Shown here piece after piece: positions 1-9,170 of a stretch of DNA of 64,000 nt. Source of the DNA: Brevibacterium linens ATCC 9172 (GTDB lineage Bacteria; Actinomycetota; Actinomycetes; Actinomycetales; Brevibacteriaceae). A model generated the notes under the pieces. It saw only the letters and a program-made list of their open reading frames with translations, was not told the origin of the DNA and did no database searches. The position numbers and the translations under genes were made by a program. The stretch is from positions 29,921 through 93,920 of the forward strand of contig NZ_FXYY01000014.1 in the NCBI RefSeq assembly GCF_900169165.1, read 5' to 3'. Numbering within the stretch: the stretch's first letter is position 1; every line of letters starts with the position of its first letter.

Positions 1-504
1 ACCGAGGGCGAACAACGCTGTCTCTGTCGTGCCTGTCGACGTGCGCACCCCAGGCAGGGCGGTGCGCAGCCGTCGCAGGGTTCCCGAGTCGAAGGACGCG
101 AGGCGGATCCTGTCAGCGGCATGGAGACTATGCACCAACCGGATCATCGGACCGATGCTGTGAGCGGCCTTGACATCGATATTCCACTGCACCTCGGGCA
201 GCGCGGCCAACAGAGCCTCGAGACGAGGGAGTCGGCCGCCTGCGAGTAGGTCGACCTCGTCGAGTTCGTCAGCAGGGAGTTCGCGGATGGAACTGGACAT
301 CCCGGCGATGCGGTTGAGGTCGGCGTCATGAGCGGCGAAGAGGATGCCGTCCGCGGAGGCGTGGACGTCGGTCTCCATCCACCGCACCCCGGCAGCGGCG
401 GCCGCGGCGAATGCCTCGAGGGTGTTTTCGCTCATCCCGGGCCACAGTCCGCCTCGGTGCGCGATGATCTCTGGGTCTGCGATGACCTCCCGCTGGGAAT
501 TCAT
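1..504 (-). CDS. Glycerophosphodiester phosphodiesterase family protein (3' end cut by window edge)
   Basis: Reading leftward from an ATG at 504, the product shows the GDPD TIM-barrel signature: I-A-H-R-G-G near residues 14-19, E-N-T-L-E-A-F near 31-37, then M-E-T-D-V-H-A-S-A-D-G, A-A-H-D and later N-I-D-V-K. His16/Arg17, the Glu of the ENT motif, E-T-D and the HD pair are the positions used for metal binding and catalysis in this family. The enzymes hydrolyse glycerophosphodiesters to glycerol-3-phosphate and an alcohol. No signal peptide is visible, so a cytoplasmic enzyme is likely. The C-terminal portion lies outside the window. It is divergent from the small gene at 561. Confidence 0.85.
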   Translation of the reverse strand, partial: MNSQREVIADPEIIAHRGGLWPGMSENTLEAFAAAAAAGVRWMETDVHASADGILFAAHDADLNRIAGMSSSIRELPADELDEVDLLAGGRLPRLEALLAALPEVQWNIDVKAAHSIGPMIRLVHSLHAADRIRLASFDSGTLRRLRTALPGVRTSTGTTETALFALG

Positions 505-560
505 ACTCCAATCCTAGTCAGGGTGTTGATTTCACCGAGGCGCTGTTCAAGGATGGAGTC

Positions 561-890
561 ATGAGCTCACACCGCGAACCCCTCGAACCCGACGATGTCA
601 TCGACGCAACCGCGAAGACTCCGACCGAACGCGCACGCCGGGTCGCCGGACGCGCGTACAGTGCAGCGAGCACCGGTGTGAGGAATGTGCGTGAAGCGAC
701 ATCGACCTCTCGCCTCATCGAAGTCGGCGAGAACGGCGTCAACCGCGCATTGGGAAGTATTTCGCACGCCATCGATGACGCTGTGCGCAGCGGCAAGGTC
801 GAACGGGCCTTCGACCGAGCACAGGAGACCGTGACGACCGGAGCCGACGGTGTCCGGAAACTGGTGACGCGCAAACCTCGTCGTCCCTGA
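561..890 (+). CDS. Small helical protein of unknown function, 109 aa
   Basis: An ATG at 561 opens a 109-residue frame rich in Ala, Arg, Val and Glu with no predicted membrane segment. It looks amphipathic and helical throughout and ends in a basic tail (T-R-K-P-R-R-P). I do not recognise a family. It stands alone between a divergent GDPD gene and a strong terminator (967-1005), which supports a short independent transcript. Competing frames on the other strand cover part of the same stretch but lack a plausible start context. A DNA- or envelope-associated helical protein is possible but unproven. Confidence 0.6.
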   Translation: MSSHREPLEPDDVIDATAKTPTERARRVAGRAYSAASTGVRNVREATSTSRLIEVGENGVNRALGSISHAIDDAVRSGKVERAFDRAQETVTTGADGVRKLVTRKPRRP

Positions 891-966
891 TCGGTTCCGT
901 CCGCGAACCGGCTCGACGGATCAGCGAATCGGCAGTGGGCCGACGCTGCCCGTGAACAGAGTCTCA

Positions 967-1005
967 GCAATGTGGCACACCGAAACGGTGTGCCACATTG
1001 CTTTT
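967..1005 (+). terminator. Rho-independent terminator
   Basis: A 16-bp perfect stem (GCAATGTGGCACACCG with its complement) closes on a three-base AAA loop and is followed by TTTT. It follows the small gene ending at 890. Confidence 0.9.
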
Positions 1006-1107
1006 GTAACAGTTCCTTAACTAGAATCTGTGGAGATAACGATCAGATAACTTGGAGCCAATCCTCAAGCGCACGGCTGCGAGAGGTCTTCCCCCTGCAT
1101 CTCCGAG

Positions 1108-1968
1108 TTGCCGAGACACTCTGTGACGATGACGAGGAACACGACTGTGGGCAGACACTCAGCTCCGAACACCAAGAAGACCGGCTCGATCTTCTCCGCG
1201 CTGTCAGCGAAGAAGAAGACCGGACGCCACGCACCCGCCGACCGGCAGAACACCGCCGGGGGAGTGCTGGCAGCGGTCCGCACCCGCCCGGTGCTCTCCG
1301 CGTTCATCGTGCCGACCGCCGCAACGGCAGCCGTCGTCGCCTCGAGCCTCGCAATGGTTCCCAACGACTCTTCCACGAGCGGCCAGGTCGTGGCCGAAGC
1401 GCCGGCCGTCGCCGTCTCCGAGCCGACGCAGGCCACCGACGAATTCCTCGCCAAAGCGAAGAAACAGGCCAAGGAGAAGCCGGCAGAGGTCACGATCGAC
1501 ACTCATATCGAGACGCCGAGCCCCAAGCCGTCGAAGACTGCCGAGACGAAGGACGAAGGATCGCCCGGTGGCGGAGAGACGTCCGGTGGCGGGGAATCCT
1601 CTGGCGACGAGGGATCGTCCGGCGGAGCCGCGGACGAGAACGACGGACCGTCGAATTCCGGGAAGTCGACCGGCGTATCGGGCAGCTGCCCGATGTCCTA
1701 CTACGGCGGCGGTGACGGATTCGACGGCAGGCAGACTGCCAACGGCGAGATCTTCGATGCCAATAAGCTCACCGCCGCCCACAAGACTCTGCCGTTCGGC
1801 TCCAAGGTGAAGATCACGAACACCGCCAATGGCAAGTCCGTGACCGTGCGCGTCAACGATCGCGGTCCGTACCACGGCAGCCGCTGCTTCGACCTGTCGA
1901 AGGCCGCCATGGAGGCAGTCGGCGGCGTCGGCGCCGGACAGATCAACGGCAAGTACGAAGTGCAGTGA
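1108..1968 (+). CDS. Secreted RlpA-like double-psi beta-barrel protein
   Basis: The C-terminal ~95 residues form an RlpA/DPBB domain: S-Y-Y-G-G-G-D-G-F-D-G-R near its start, T-A-N-G-E-I-F-D, A-A-H-K-T-L-P-F-G, and V-N-D-R-G-P-Y, which carries the conserved Asp of this fold. The N-terminus is basic and precedes one hydrophobic segment (about residues 67-90), consistent with export or membrane anchoring. A low-complexity Gly/Ser/Glu/Thr linker (about 150-190) connects it to the DPBB domain. RlpA relatives act on or bind peptidoglycan. The start is uncertain: TTG 1108, GTG 1123 and ATG 1129 are in frame and none has a clear Shine-Dalgarno site. The gene is monocistronic. Confidence 0.82.
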   Translation: MPRHSVTMTRNTTVGRHSAPNTKKTGSIFSALSAKKKTGRHAPADRQNTAGGVLAAVRTRPVLSAFIVPTAATAAVVASSLAMVPNDSSTSGQVVAEAPAVAVSEPTQATDEFLAKAKKQAKEKPAEVTIDTHIETPSPKPSKTAETKDEGSPGGGETSGGGESSGDEGSSGGAADENDGPSNSGKSTGVSGSCPMSYYGGGDGFDGRQTANGEIFDANKLTAAHKTLPFGSKVKITNTANGKSVTVRVNDRGPYHGSRCFDLSKAAMEAVGGVGAGQINGKYEVQ

Positions 1969-2195
1969 CGCCGTCTGCGGCAGCCGCTGATTGCGGAATC
2001 CGCAGGTTCAGCGACGCAAATGCGAGTTTCGAACTTTTCGACCCTATAGGCAAAGGTAATCAGTCGCTGATTCGAGCCTAGGGCTACGGATTGCTCTGTC
2101 GCTGCGAAATTCGTATTCGTCTCTTCGACCTTGGTTTTCGACTGTGGGGTAGCTAACCTGAAGCCACCATCACACAGTCTGTCGAGGAGTTCCAC

Positions 2196-3554
2196 GTGTC
2201 CGAAGTAGCTCGTGACGTCGTCATCATCGGAGCAGGTCCATCGGGCCTGAGCGCGGCCCGTCGGCTGCGGAAGTCCGGACGCAGCGTCATCGTCCTCGAA
2301 GCTCGTGATCGTGTGGGCGGACGTACCTGGACCGAACACATCGACGGGCAGATGTTCGAACTCGGCGGACAGTGGGTCTCTCCAGATCAGACCGCGCTGC
2401 TGGCTCTCCTCGACGAACTCGGCAAAGAGACCTACCCCCGCTACCGCGACGGCGACAGCGTCTACATCGCACCCGACGGAGCCCGCACCGTCTACTCGGG
2501 CGAGATGTTCCCCGTGGGGGAGTCGACCCAGGCCGAGATGGAACGTCTCATCGGCCTCCTCGACGAGCTCGCCGCCCGAATCGGACCGAAGACCCCCTGG
2601 GATGCCGAGGACGCTGCCGAACTCGACTCGATCTCCTTCCACCACTGGCTGCGAGAGCAGTCCGAGGACGAACTCGCCTGCGAGAACATCGGACTGTTCG
2701 TCGCCGGCGGCATGCTGACCAAGCCCGCCACCACCTTCTCAACGCTCCAGGCCATCCTCATGGCCGCCTCGGCGGGATCATTCTCGAACCTCGTCGACGA
2801 TCATTTCATCCTCGATCGTCGCGTCGTCGGCGGAATGCAGTCGGTCTCCGTGCAGATGGCCGAGCAACTCGGCGGGGACATCGTGCGCTTGCAGCAGCCG
2901 GTCCGCCGGATCGAATGGTCGGAGACCGGAGTCCACGTCTCGACCGACGATCTGAGCGTCAGCGCAGACCAGGCGATCGTCGCCGTTCCGCCGAACCTCT
3001 ACTCGCGCATCAGCTACGACCCACCTCTGCCTCGGCTCCAGCAGATCTTCCACCAACACCAGTCCATGGGGCTCGTCATCAAGGTCCATGCCACCTACGA
3101 CACTCCGTTCTGGCGCGAGGACGGACTGTGCGGAACCGGGTTCGGTGCCTCCCGTCTCGTGCAGGAGGTCTACGACAACACGAACCACGGCGAAGAGCAG
3201 GGCACCCTCGTCGGGTTCATCTCCGATGTCAACGCCGACGCCATGTGGGCCCTGGACGAGGAGACCCGCCGGGCGACGATCCTCGAGGCGCTGGCCGAAT
3301 TCCTCGGCCCGAAGGCTCTCGACCCGCGCGTGTTCTACCTCTCCGACTTCGGTGCGGAGGAATGGACCCGCGGTGCCTATGCGACCAGCTACGACCTCGG
3401 CGGTCTGCACCGGTGGGGGCCGTTCCAGAACGACCCGGTCGGACCGATCCACTTCGCCAGCTCCGATATCGCCGCCGAAGGCTACCAGCACGTCGACGGA
3501 GCCGTGCGCATCGGCACCGCCACCGCCGAGAGGATCCTCGGCGAGATCTCCTGA
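2196..3554 (+). CDS. Flavin-dependent amine oxidase, putrescine oxidase-like
   Basis: A GTG at 2196 follows GAGGAG at good spacing and starts a 452-aa protein. The N-terminus carries the FAD dinucleotide-binding fold (I-I-G-A-G-P-S-G-L-S-A, then V-L-E-A-R-D-R-V-G-G-R-T) and the family's G-G-Q-W-V segment. The C-terminal FAD-contact region (D-I-A-A-E-G-Y, H-V-D-G-A-V) is intact. Length and layout match bacterial putrescine oxidases and other flavin monoamine oxidases, which convert a primary amine and O2 into an aldehyde, ammonia and H2O2. The APC permease starts two bases after its stop, so they form one transcript. Putrescine as substrate is inferred from family resemblance; tyramine or another amine is possible. 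Confidence 0.85.
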   Translation: MSEVARDVVIIGAGPSGLSAARRLRKSGRSVIVLEARDRVGGRTWTEHIDGQMFELGGQWVSPDQTALLALLDELGKETYPRYRDGDSVYIAPDGARTVYSGEMFPVGESTQAEMERLIGLLDELAARIGPKTPWDAEDAAELDSISFHHWLREQSEDELACENIGLFVAGGMLTKPATTFSTLQAILMAASAGSFSNLVDDHFILDRRVVGGMQSVSVQMAEQLGGDIVRLQQPVRRIEWSETGVHVSTDDLSVSADQAIVAVPPNLYSRISYDPPLPRLQQIFHQHQSMGLVIKVHATYDTPFWREDGLCGTGFGASRLVQEVYDNTNHGEEQGTLVGFISDVNADAMWALDEETRRATILEALAEFLGPKALDPRVFYLSDFGAEEWTRGAYATSYDLGGLHRWGPFQNDPVGPIHFASSDIAAEGYQHVDGAVRIGTATAERILGEIS

Positions 3555-3556
3555 CC

Positions 3557-5080
3557 ATGAGCAGCACACAGCCGTCACCGTCGACGAACACGAGCGGACT
3601 GAGCGCCAAGGGACTCTCCGCCGGCAAGATCGGAGCCATCGGGGGAGCCGTCATCGGCATCTCCTGCATCGCCCCGGCCTACACGCTGACCTCCGGATTG
3701 GGCCCGACGATCTCCGAAGTCGGGGTGCACACCCCGGCCGTGCTGCTCATCGGCTTCGTGCCGATGCTCCTGGTCGTCTTCGGCTACCGGGAACTGAACA
3801 CGGCGATGCCGGACTCGGGAACCACCTTCACCTGGGCGACCAGAGCATTCGGGCCCTGGCTCGGATGGATGGGCGGCTGGGGACTCGTCGCTGCCACCGT
3901 CCTCGTGCTGTCCAATCTCGCGGCCGTGGCCGTCGACTTCCTCTTCCTCCTCCTGTCGCAGGTGTTCTCCGATCCGTCCATCGCCGAACTCACACGGGTT
4001 CTGTGGATCAACATCCCCGTCACGATCATTCTCACCGCCGCCGCAGCCTGGGTGTCGTATCGGGGAGTCGAAGCCACGGAGAAGCTGCAGGTGTGGCTGG
4101 TCGCCTTCCAAGTCCTGGCGCTGGGATGGTTCGTCATCGCCGCGATCGTGCAGGTGGCGAACGGCACCGCCTTCGACCCGACCCCGGTCTCACTCGATTG
4201 GTTCAACCCGCTGTCGGCCGGCGACTTCTCCACCGTCGCGGCAGCGGTGTCACTGTCGATCTTCCTCTTCTGGGGCTGGGACACGGTGATCACGATGAAC
4301 GAGGAGGCGAAGGATCCGGAGAAGACCCCGGGCCGGGCCGCCATGCTCACGATCATCGCGATCGTCATCATCTACATCGCCTGCACGATCGCGGTCATCT
4401 CGTTCGCCGGCATCGGCACCGAGGGGCTCGGGGCAGGCAATCCGGACAACCAGGAATCGATCTTCGCCTCACTCGCCGGCCCTGTCATGGGTCCCTTCGC
4501 GGTTCTCGTATCCATTGCGGTGCTCTCCTCGTCTCTGTCGTCGCTGCAGGCGACGATGGTCTCGCCCTCTCGGACGATCCTGGCGATGGGCCACTACGGA
4601 GCGCTGCCGGAGAAGTACGGCCGCGTCTCCCCGCGGTACAAATCGCCGTCCGTGGCCACCGTCACCTCGGCGGGAGCGGCGATCATCTTCTACGTCGTCA
4701 TGCGTCTGCTGTCGGAGAACGCCCTGTGGGACACGATCACCGCTCTGGGACTCATGGTCTGCTTCTACTACGGCATCACGGGTCTGGCCTGCATCTGGTA
4801 TTTCCGCCGCAGCCTGTTCGCCTCGACCCGCACGTTCTTCTTCCGGTTCCTGTTCCCGCTCATCGGCGGAGTGACCCTGCTGGTCATCTTCGTCACCACC
4901 GCGATCGACTCCCTCGATCCCGACTACGGATCGGGGTCGTCCGTCTTCGGCATCGGACTCGTCTTCGTCCTCGGCATCGGAGTGCTGGCCCTGGGCGTGG
5001 TCATCATGATCATCCAATCTCTCCGCCATCCCGACTTCTTCCGCGGACGCACCCTGAAACAGGGAGTCGACGAGGGGTGA
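3557..5080 (+). CDS. APC-family amino acid/amine permease
   Basis: This 507-aa protein has about twelve hydrophobic segments and the APC-superfamily first-helix pattern (G-G-A-V-I-G-I-S-C-I-A-P-A-Y). It also has a conserved F-L-F-W-G-W-D-T segment in the middle and E-E-A-K-D-P-E-K-T-P-G-R-A, typical of amino acid and polyamine exchangers and symporters. It directly follows the amine oxidase and overlaps the AraC-type gene by four bases, so import of the oxidase substrate is the simplest role. The start at 3557 gives a short Ser/Thr-rich cytoplasmic N-terminus. Substrate specificity cannot be read from sequence alone. Confidence 0.88.
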   Translation: MSSTQPSPSTNTSGLSAKGLSAGKIGAIGGAVIGISCIAPAYTLTSGLGPTISEVGVHTPAVLLIGFVPMLLVVFGYRELNTAMPDSGTTFTWATRAFGPWLGWMGGWGLVAATVLVLSNLAAVAVDFLFLLLSQVFSDPSIAELTRVLWINIPVTIILTAAAAWVSYRGVEATEKLQVWLVAFQVLALGWFVIAAIVQVANGTAFDPTPVSLDWFNPLSAGDFSTVAAAVSLSIFLFWGWDTVITMNEEAKDPEKTPGRAAMLTIIAIVIIYIACTIAVISFAGIGTEGLGAGNPDNQESIFASLAGPVMGPFAVLVSIAVLSSSLSSLQATMVSPSRTILAMGHYGALPEKYGRVSPRYKSPSVATVTSAGAAIIFYVVMRLLSENALWDTITALGLMVCFYYGITGLACIWYFRRSLFASTRTFFFRFLFPLIGGVTLLVIFVTTAIDSLDPDYGSGSSVFGIGLVFVLGIGVLALGVVIMIIQSLRHPDFFRGRTLKQGVDEG

Positions 5081-5484
5081 ATGAGCAACTGGTGGCTCTG
5101 CGCCGAGTCCGGGACCGCATCGACCGCGAGTTCGACCAGCCCTTGAGTGTGGAGGCCCTGGCCGCAGGCGTGCACATGTCCGCCGGGCACCTCAGCCGTC
5201 AGTTCAGAGCGGCCTTCGGCGAATCGCCGTATTCGTATCTCATGACGCGCAGGATCGAACGCGCCATGGCCCTCATCCGTCGCGGTGATCTCACGATCAC
5301 CGAGATCTGCTTCACCGTCGGCTTCTCCTCCCTGGGCACCTTCAGCACCCGCTTCAGTGAACTCGTCGGACTCTCACCGACGCGCTACCGCGACGGTGTC
5401 GCCGCAGGCGAGCACCGGCTTCCGACGATCGTGGTGAAGAATGCCCTGCGACCGGTCAGGAATCGAGAAGTCCCACCTGACTGA
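5077..5484 (+). CDS. Short AraC/XylS-family transcriptional regulator
   Basis: The GTG start at 5077 overlaps the permease stop by four bases (GTGA), indicating translational coupling. The 135-aa product is essentially only the AraC double helix-turn-helix: A-L-A-A-G-V-H-M-S-A-G-H-L-S-R-Q-F near residues 25-41, and I-T-E-I-C-F-T-V-G-F-S-S-L-G-T-F near 73-88. No N-terminal ligand-binding domain is present. Being last in the amine oxidase/permease transcript, it may regulate this cluster, but it may also control a different target. The ATG at 5081 is in another frame, so the GTG is required. Confidence 0.85.
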   Translation: MNEQLVALRRVRDRIDREFDQPLSVEALAAGVHMSAGHLSRQFRAAFGESPYSYLMTRRIERAMALIRRGDLTITEICFTVGFSSLGTFSTRFSELVGLSPTRYRDGVAAGEHRLPTIVVKNALRPVRNREVPPD

Positions 5485-5503
5485 GCAGTCTACGATTGCT
5501 GAC

Positions 5504-5914
5504 ATGGACATCTCGATCAACGCCAGCTTCCTGCAGCACATCGATGCGGACGAATCCCTGACCTTCTACCGTGACATCCTCGGCTTCGAGCTGCGCCTCG
5601 ACGTCGGTGCCGGACGCATGCGCTGGCTGACGGTGGGACCGGTCGGCCAGCCCGACACATCGATCGTGCTCACCCCGCCCGTGACCGACCCGACGATCAG
5701 CGACACCGAACGGGAGACCATCGAAGGTCTCATCGCCAAGGGCAGCTATGCCGCGATCGTGCTGGCGAGCCCGAACGTCGATGAGGCCTTCGCCGAGGTG
5801 GAGGCCAAGGGTGGCGATATCGTGCAGGAACCGATGGACCAGCCCTATGGTCTGCGCGACTGTGCCCTGCGGGATCCCGCCGGAAACATGATCCGCATCC
5901 AGCAGAGAGGCTGA
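5504..5914 (+). CDS. VOC (glyoxalase/bleomycin-resistance fold) protein
   Basis: This 136-aa single-domain protein has the two beta-alpha-beta-beta-beta modules of the vicinal oxygen chelate fold. Signatures are Q-H-I-D-A-D-E-S-L-T-F-Y-R-D-I-L-G-F-E near the N-terminus and P-Y-G-L-R-D-C-A-L-R-D-P-A-G-N near the C-terminus. Such proteins serve as glyoxalases, dioxygenases or antibiotic-binding proteins; no substrate can be assigned. It lies 19 bp after the AraC-type gene and 5 bp before the UvrA-like gene, so it may be co-transcribed with both. Confidence 0.82.
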   Translation: MDISINASFLQHIDADESLTFYRDILGFELRLDVGAGRMRWLTVGPVGQPDTSIVLTPPVTDPTISDTERETIEGLIAKGSYAAIVLASPNVDEAFAEVEAKGGDIVQEPMDQPYGLRDCALRDPAGNMIRIQQRG

Positions 5915-5919
5915 GACCT

Positions 5920-7734
5920 GTGCACACCGCAGACAGCCATGACCTCATCCGCGTCAGCGGAGCCCGGGAGAACAATCTCAAGAACTTAAGCGTCGAGATC
6001 CCCAAACGTCGCCTGACGGTCTTCACCGGCGTTTCCGGTTCCGGCAAGAGTTCGCTGGTCTTCCACACCATCGCCGCCGAGTCCCAGCGGATGATCAATG
6101 AGACCTATTCCGCGTTCGTCCAAGGCTTCATGCCTGCGATGGCCCGACCCGAAGTCGATGTCCTCGAAGGACTGACGACGGCCATCCTCGTCGATCAGGA
6201 GCGGATCGGAGCGAACCCGCGATCCACCGTGGGTACGGTCTCGGACATCAATGCGAAGCTGCGCACCCTCTTCGCTCGTCTGGCAGAACCGAACCTCGGG
6301 TCGACCAACGCCTACTCCTTCAACGTGGCCACGCTGAGCGGGAAAGGCGCGGTGAGTATCGACAAGGGCGAGGGCGAGCAGGTCGAACGCAGGTCCTTCT
6401 CCGTCAACGGCGGAATGTGCCCGCAATGCGAGGGAATGGGCACCGCGACGGACATCTCCATCGCCGAGGTGGTCGATGAGTCGAAATCCTTGAACGACGG
6501 AGCCATCACGGTCCCCGGGTACAAACCCGGCGGTTGGTCCGTGCGCATGTTCTCCGAATCCGGCTACTTCGACCCGGACAAACCCATCGCCGACTTCGAT
6601 GAGAAGGAGCGACACTACCTTCTCTACGCCGAAGGCGAGAAGGTCAGGATCAACGGCACGAACATCACCTTCGACGGGCTGATCCCGCGGATCCAACGGT
6701 CGTTCCTGTCCAAGGATCGTGACTCGATGCAGAAGCACATCCGGGAATTCGTGAACCGGGCCGTCGTCTTCACCACCTGTCCCGACTGCGAGGGCACTCG
6801 TCTCAATGCGGCCGCGCGGTCCTCCCTGATCGCCGGTCGGTCCATCGCCGATGTGTGTGCCCTGCAGATCTCGGACATCACGAAATGGCTCGATCAGATC
6901 ACGCCGGGGGCCGCCTCGGCGCTGCTGAAGTCACTGCGTGCGGACGTGCGCGCCTTCAACGACATCGGCCTCGGATATCTGTCCCTGGACCGATCGGCGG
7001 GATCGCTGTCCGGGGGAGAGGCGCAGCGGATCAAACTGGTCCGCCACCTGGGCTCGTCGCTCACGGACGTCACCTATGTCTTCGACGAACCGACGATCGG
7101 CCTGCATCCGCACGACATCCGAGCGATGAACGACCTGCTGCTGGCGCTGCGGGACAAAGGCAACACGGTCCTCGTCGTCGAACACAAGCCCGAGACGATC
7201 CTCATCGCCGACCACATCGTCGACCTCGGTCCCGGCGCGGGCAGTACCGGGGGAGAGGTCACCTTCACCGGCACCGTCGACGGTCTCCGGGAATCGGATA
7301 CTCTCACCGGTCGCCACCTCGGATACCGCACTCAAGGACACGGTGCGGGAGTCGGCGGGGGCACTGGAGATCCGGGGTGCCGGATCGCACAATCTGCGCG
7401 ACGTCGATGTCGATGTGCCCCTCGGCGTGCTCACCGTCGTCACCGGAGTCGCCGGTTCGGGCAAGAGCAGCCTCATCGAAGGGTCCCTGCGGGGGCGCGA
7501 TGGAGTCGTGATGATCGATCAGGCGCCGATCAAGGGATCCCGGCGCAGCAACCCGGCCACGTATACGGGGATGCTCGAGCCCATCCGGAAGGCGTTCGCG
7601 AAGGCCAATGGGGTCAGACCCGCCCTGTTCAGCGCGAATTCCGAAGGCGCGTGCCCGGTGTGCAACGGCGCCGGGATCATCTATTCGGATATGGCGCTCA
7701 TGGGCGGTGTGTCGGCACCGTGCGACGAGTGTGA
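5920..7734 (+). pseudogene. UvrA-like ABC ATPase, N-terminal half, frame lost near 7320-7345
   Basis: From GTG 5920 the frame encodes the first half of a UvrA paralogue: Walker A G-V-S-G-S-G-K-S-S-L near residues 33-42, Cys-pair zinc motifs (C-P-Q-C-E-G-M-G and C-P-D-C-E-G-T-R), signature S-G-G-E-A-Q-R and Walker B region V-F-D-E-P-T-I-G-L-H. Similarity stops after R-H-L-G-Y-R near base 7325. The rest to 7734 is arginine-rich out-of-frame sequence overlapping the true second half, which continues one base out of phase. The two parts joined would give about 788 residues, normal for short UvrA-like proteins of the antibiotic-tolerance or repair type. A sequencing error, a true mutation or a two-subunit split are all possible. 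Confidence 0.75.
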
Positions 7735-8287
7735 GGGCAAGGGGTTCCAAGCCGAGGTGCTCGAATTCACCTTGGGCGGACTGAATATCCGTGAGGTCCT
7801 CGACCTGCCGGTGGATTCGGCTATCGCGCATTTCGGTGCGGGGGAGTCGCGCATTCCGGCGGTCGTGAAGATTCTGAAGATCCTCGCCGAGGTGCGACTC
7901 GGCTATGTCAGTCTCGGCCAGCCGCTGACGACGCTGTCCGGGGGAGAGCGTCAGAGACTGAAACTGGCGGTGCACTTGTCGGCGAAGGTCGCCGAGGCGG
8001 CGCAGGTGATCATCCTCGATGAACCGACGACCGGACTGCACCTGGCAGATGTCGAGAACCTGCTGCGTCTGCTCGACGGACTTGTCGACTCAGGTCGGAC
8101 CGTCATCGTCATCGAACACCACCAGGCCGTGATGGCTCATGCCGATCACATCATCGACCTCGGACCCGGTGCCGGACACGACGGAGGTTCCATCGTGTTC
8201 GAAGGCAGCCCAGCCGACCTGGTCGCAGGAGAGAAGACGAACGGTTCGCTGACCGCCGAACATCTGGCCGCATATGTGAATGCCTGA
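7343..8287 (+). CDS. UvrA-like ABC ATPase, C-terminal half
   Basis: This frame has a second complete ABC domain of a UvrA paralogue: Walker [11 protein letters not shown], paired Cys motifs C-P-V-C-N-G-A-G and C-D-E-C-E-G-K-G, signature S-G-G-E-R-Q-R and Walker [12 protein letters not shown]. The GTG at 7343 has AAGGA only four bases upstream, so independent initiation is possible but weak. The same frame stays open further upstream past 7300, as expected if it was once continuous with the first half. Alone it is one UvrA-type nucleotide-binding module and would need its partner to work. The natural gene is probably 5920-8287 with one indel. Confidence 0.75.
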   Translation: MRESAGALEIRGAGSHNLRDVDVDVPLGVLTVVTGVAGSGKSSLIEGSLRGRDGVVMIDQAPIKGSRRSNPATYTGMLEPIRKAFAKANGVRPALFSANSEGACPVCNGAGIIYSDMALMGGVSAPCDECEGKGFQAEVLEFTLGGLNIREVLDLPVDSAIAHFGAGESRIPAVVKILKILAEVRLGYVSLGQPLTTLSGGERQRLKLAVHLSAKVAEAAQVIILDEPTTGLHLADVENLLRLLDGLVDSGRTVIVIEHHQAVMAHADHIIDLGPGAGHDGGSIVFEGSPADLVAGEKTNGSLTAEHLAAYVNA

Positions 8288-8466
8288 CCGGCCTGACCGG
8301 GGGAGCCGCTGCTTTTCACACTTCGCTCAGAGAGCGCGGAGGCGATTCGGATGCTGATTTCACGGTCTCGGGTTCAAATGCGGCAGTTGATTCGTTACGG
8401 TGTATAACGGCTTGGTAACGACCGGGTTACAGAGCCGAAATGCAGTCGTACTTTGGAGAAGACACA

Positions 8467-8919
8467 GTGAACCTCTACAGCACAAGCCTCCGCAAGGCCG
8501 CCCTGCTCGTCGGCGCCGGCGCTGTCGCAGCCGCCGGGCTGACCGGAATGAGCGCAACGCAGCCGGCACAGGCATCTGAGAAGGGCGTCTGGGACAAGGT
8601 CGCCGAATGCGAATCCGGCGGTGACTGGCACATCAACACCGGAAACGGATACTACGGCGGACTGCAGTTCTCCAAGCAGACCTGGAATGCCTTCGGCGGT
8701 TCGGGCACTGCGGACGAGCACAGCAAGGAGTGGCAGATCCACATCGCTCAGAAGGTGCTCGAGGAACAGGGTCCGGGCGCATGGCCGGTCTGCGGCGAGA
8801 AGGCCGGACTGACGAAGTCCAACGGTGCCGCCGATGACGGCGACGGGTCCGGCGACGACGGCGGTTCGAGCGACAGCGGCAAGGTCGGACTCGGCGGAAA
8901 TGTCATCGTCGGCAGCTGA
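8467..8919 (+). CDS. Secreted resuscitation-promoting-factor-like transglycosylase
   Basis: The GTG at 8467 is preceded by GGAGAAG and gives a 150-aa protein. A signal peptide covers about residues 1-37 (basic start, Ala/Gly-rich core, A-Q-A-S cleavage region). The Rpf/transglycosylase-like domain follows: V-W-D-K-V-A-E-C-E-S-G-G-D-W with the catalytic Glu, then G-Y-Y-G-G-L-Q-F and a C-terminal Cys that pairs with the first. A Gly/Asp/Ser tail completes it. Rpf proteins cleave peptidoglycan and stimulate regrowth from dormancy. An upstream in-frame ATG at 8440 lacks an equivalent ribosome site. The terminator at 8984 closes the unit. Confidence 0.9.
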   Translation: MNLYSTSLRKAALLVGAGAVAAAGLTGMSATQPAQASEKGVWDKVAECESGGDWHINTGNGYYGGLQFSKQTWNAFGGSGTADEHSKEWQIHIAQKVLEEQGPGAWPVCGEKAGLTKSNGAADDGDGSGDDGGSSDSGKVGLGGNVIVGS

Positions 8920-8983
8920 TCCCGCGCAATGATCTGACGATCAACGATCTGCAGGCGCGAACACGTGCGCTGTGATCGTGATC

Positions 8984-9029
8984 AGAAAATGCCCCTGAGT
9001 GACCCACGCGTCGCTCACGGGCATTTTCT
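8984..9029 (+). terminator. Rho-independent terminator after the Rpf-like gene
   Basis: An 11-bp outer stem (AGAAAATGCCC with GGGCATTTTCT) encloses a further paired segment (GAGTGAC with GTCGCTC) and ends in a T-rich arm. It works in either orientation. Confidence 0.9.
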
Positions 9030-9170
9030 GTCGGTGATCCGGCTCTGGATATAACGCCGATAATATACATTATGTTAAGTACAGACATGGAGCCGCTCCC
9101 CGGGGTGCCCGGATACAGTTGAATTCGACGGTTCGCGTTGGGATCCGTCAGTCCGACACGAGGAGGCGGA

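Noticed and set aside
2140..2160. DtxR/IdeR iron box (TAGCTAACCT) before the amine oxidase gene
   Set aside because: Only one half resembles the consensus; the partner half is missing and the gene has no iron link.
8288..8466. c-di-AMP (ydaO-type) riboswitch before the Rpf-like gene
   Set aside because: Such switches precede rpf genes in some actinobacteria, but I could not find the conserved core or a matching pairing pattern here.
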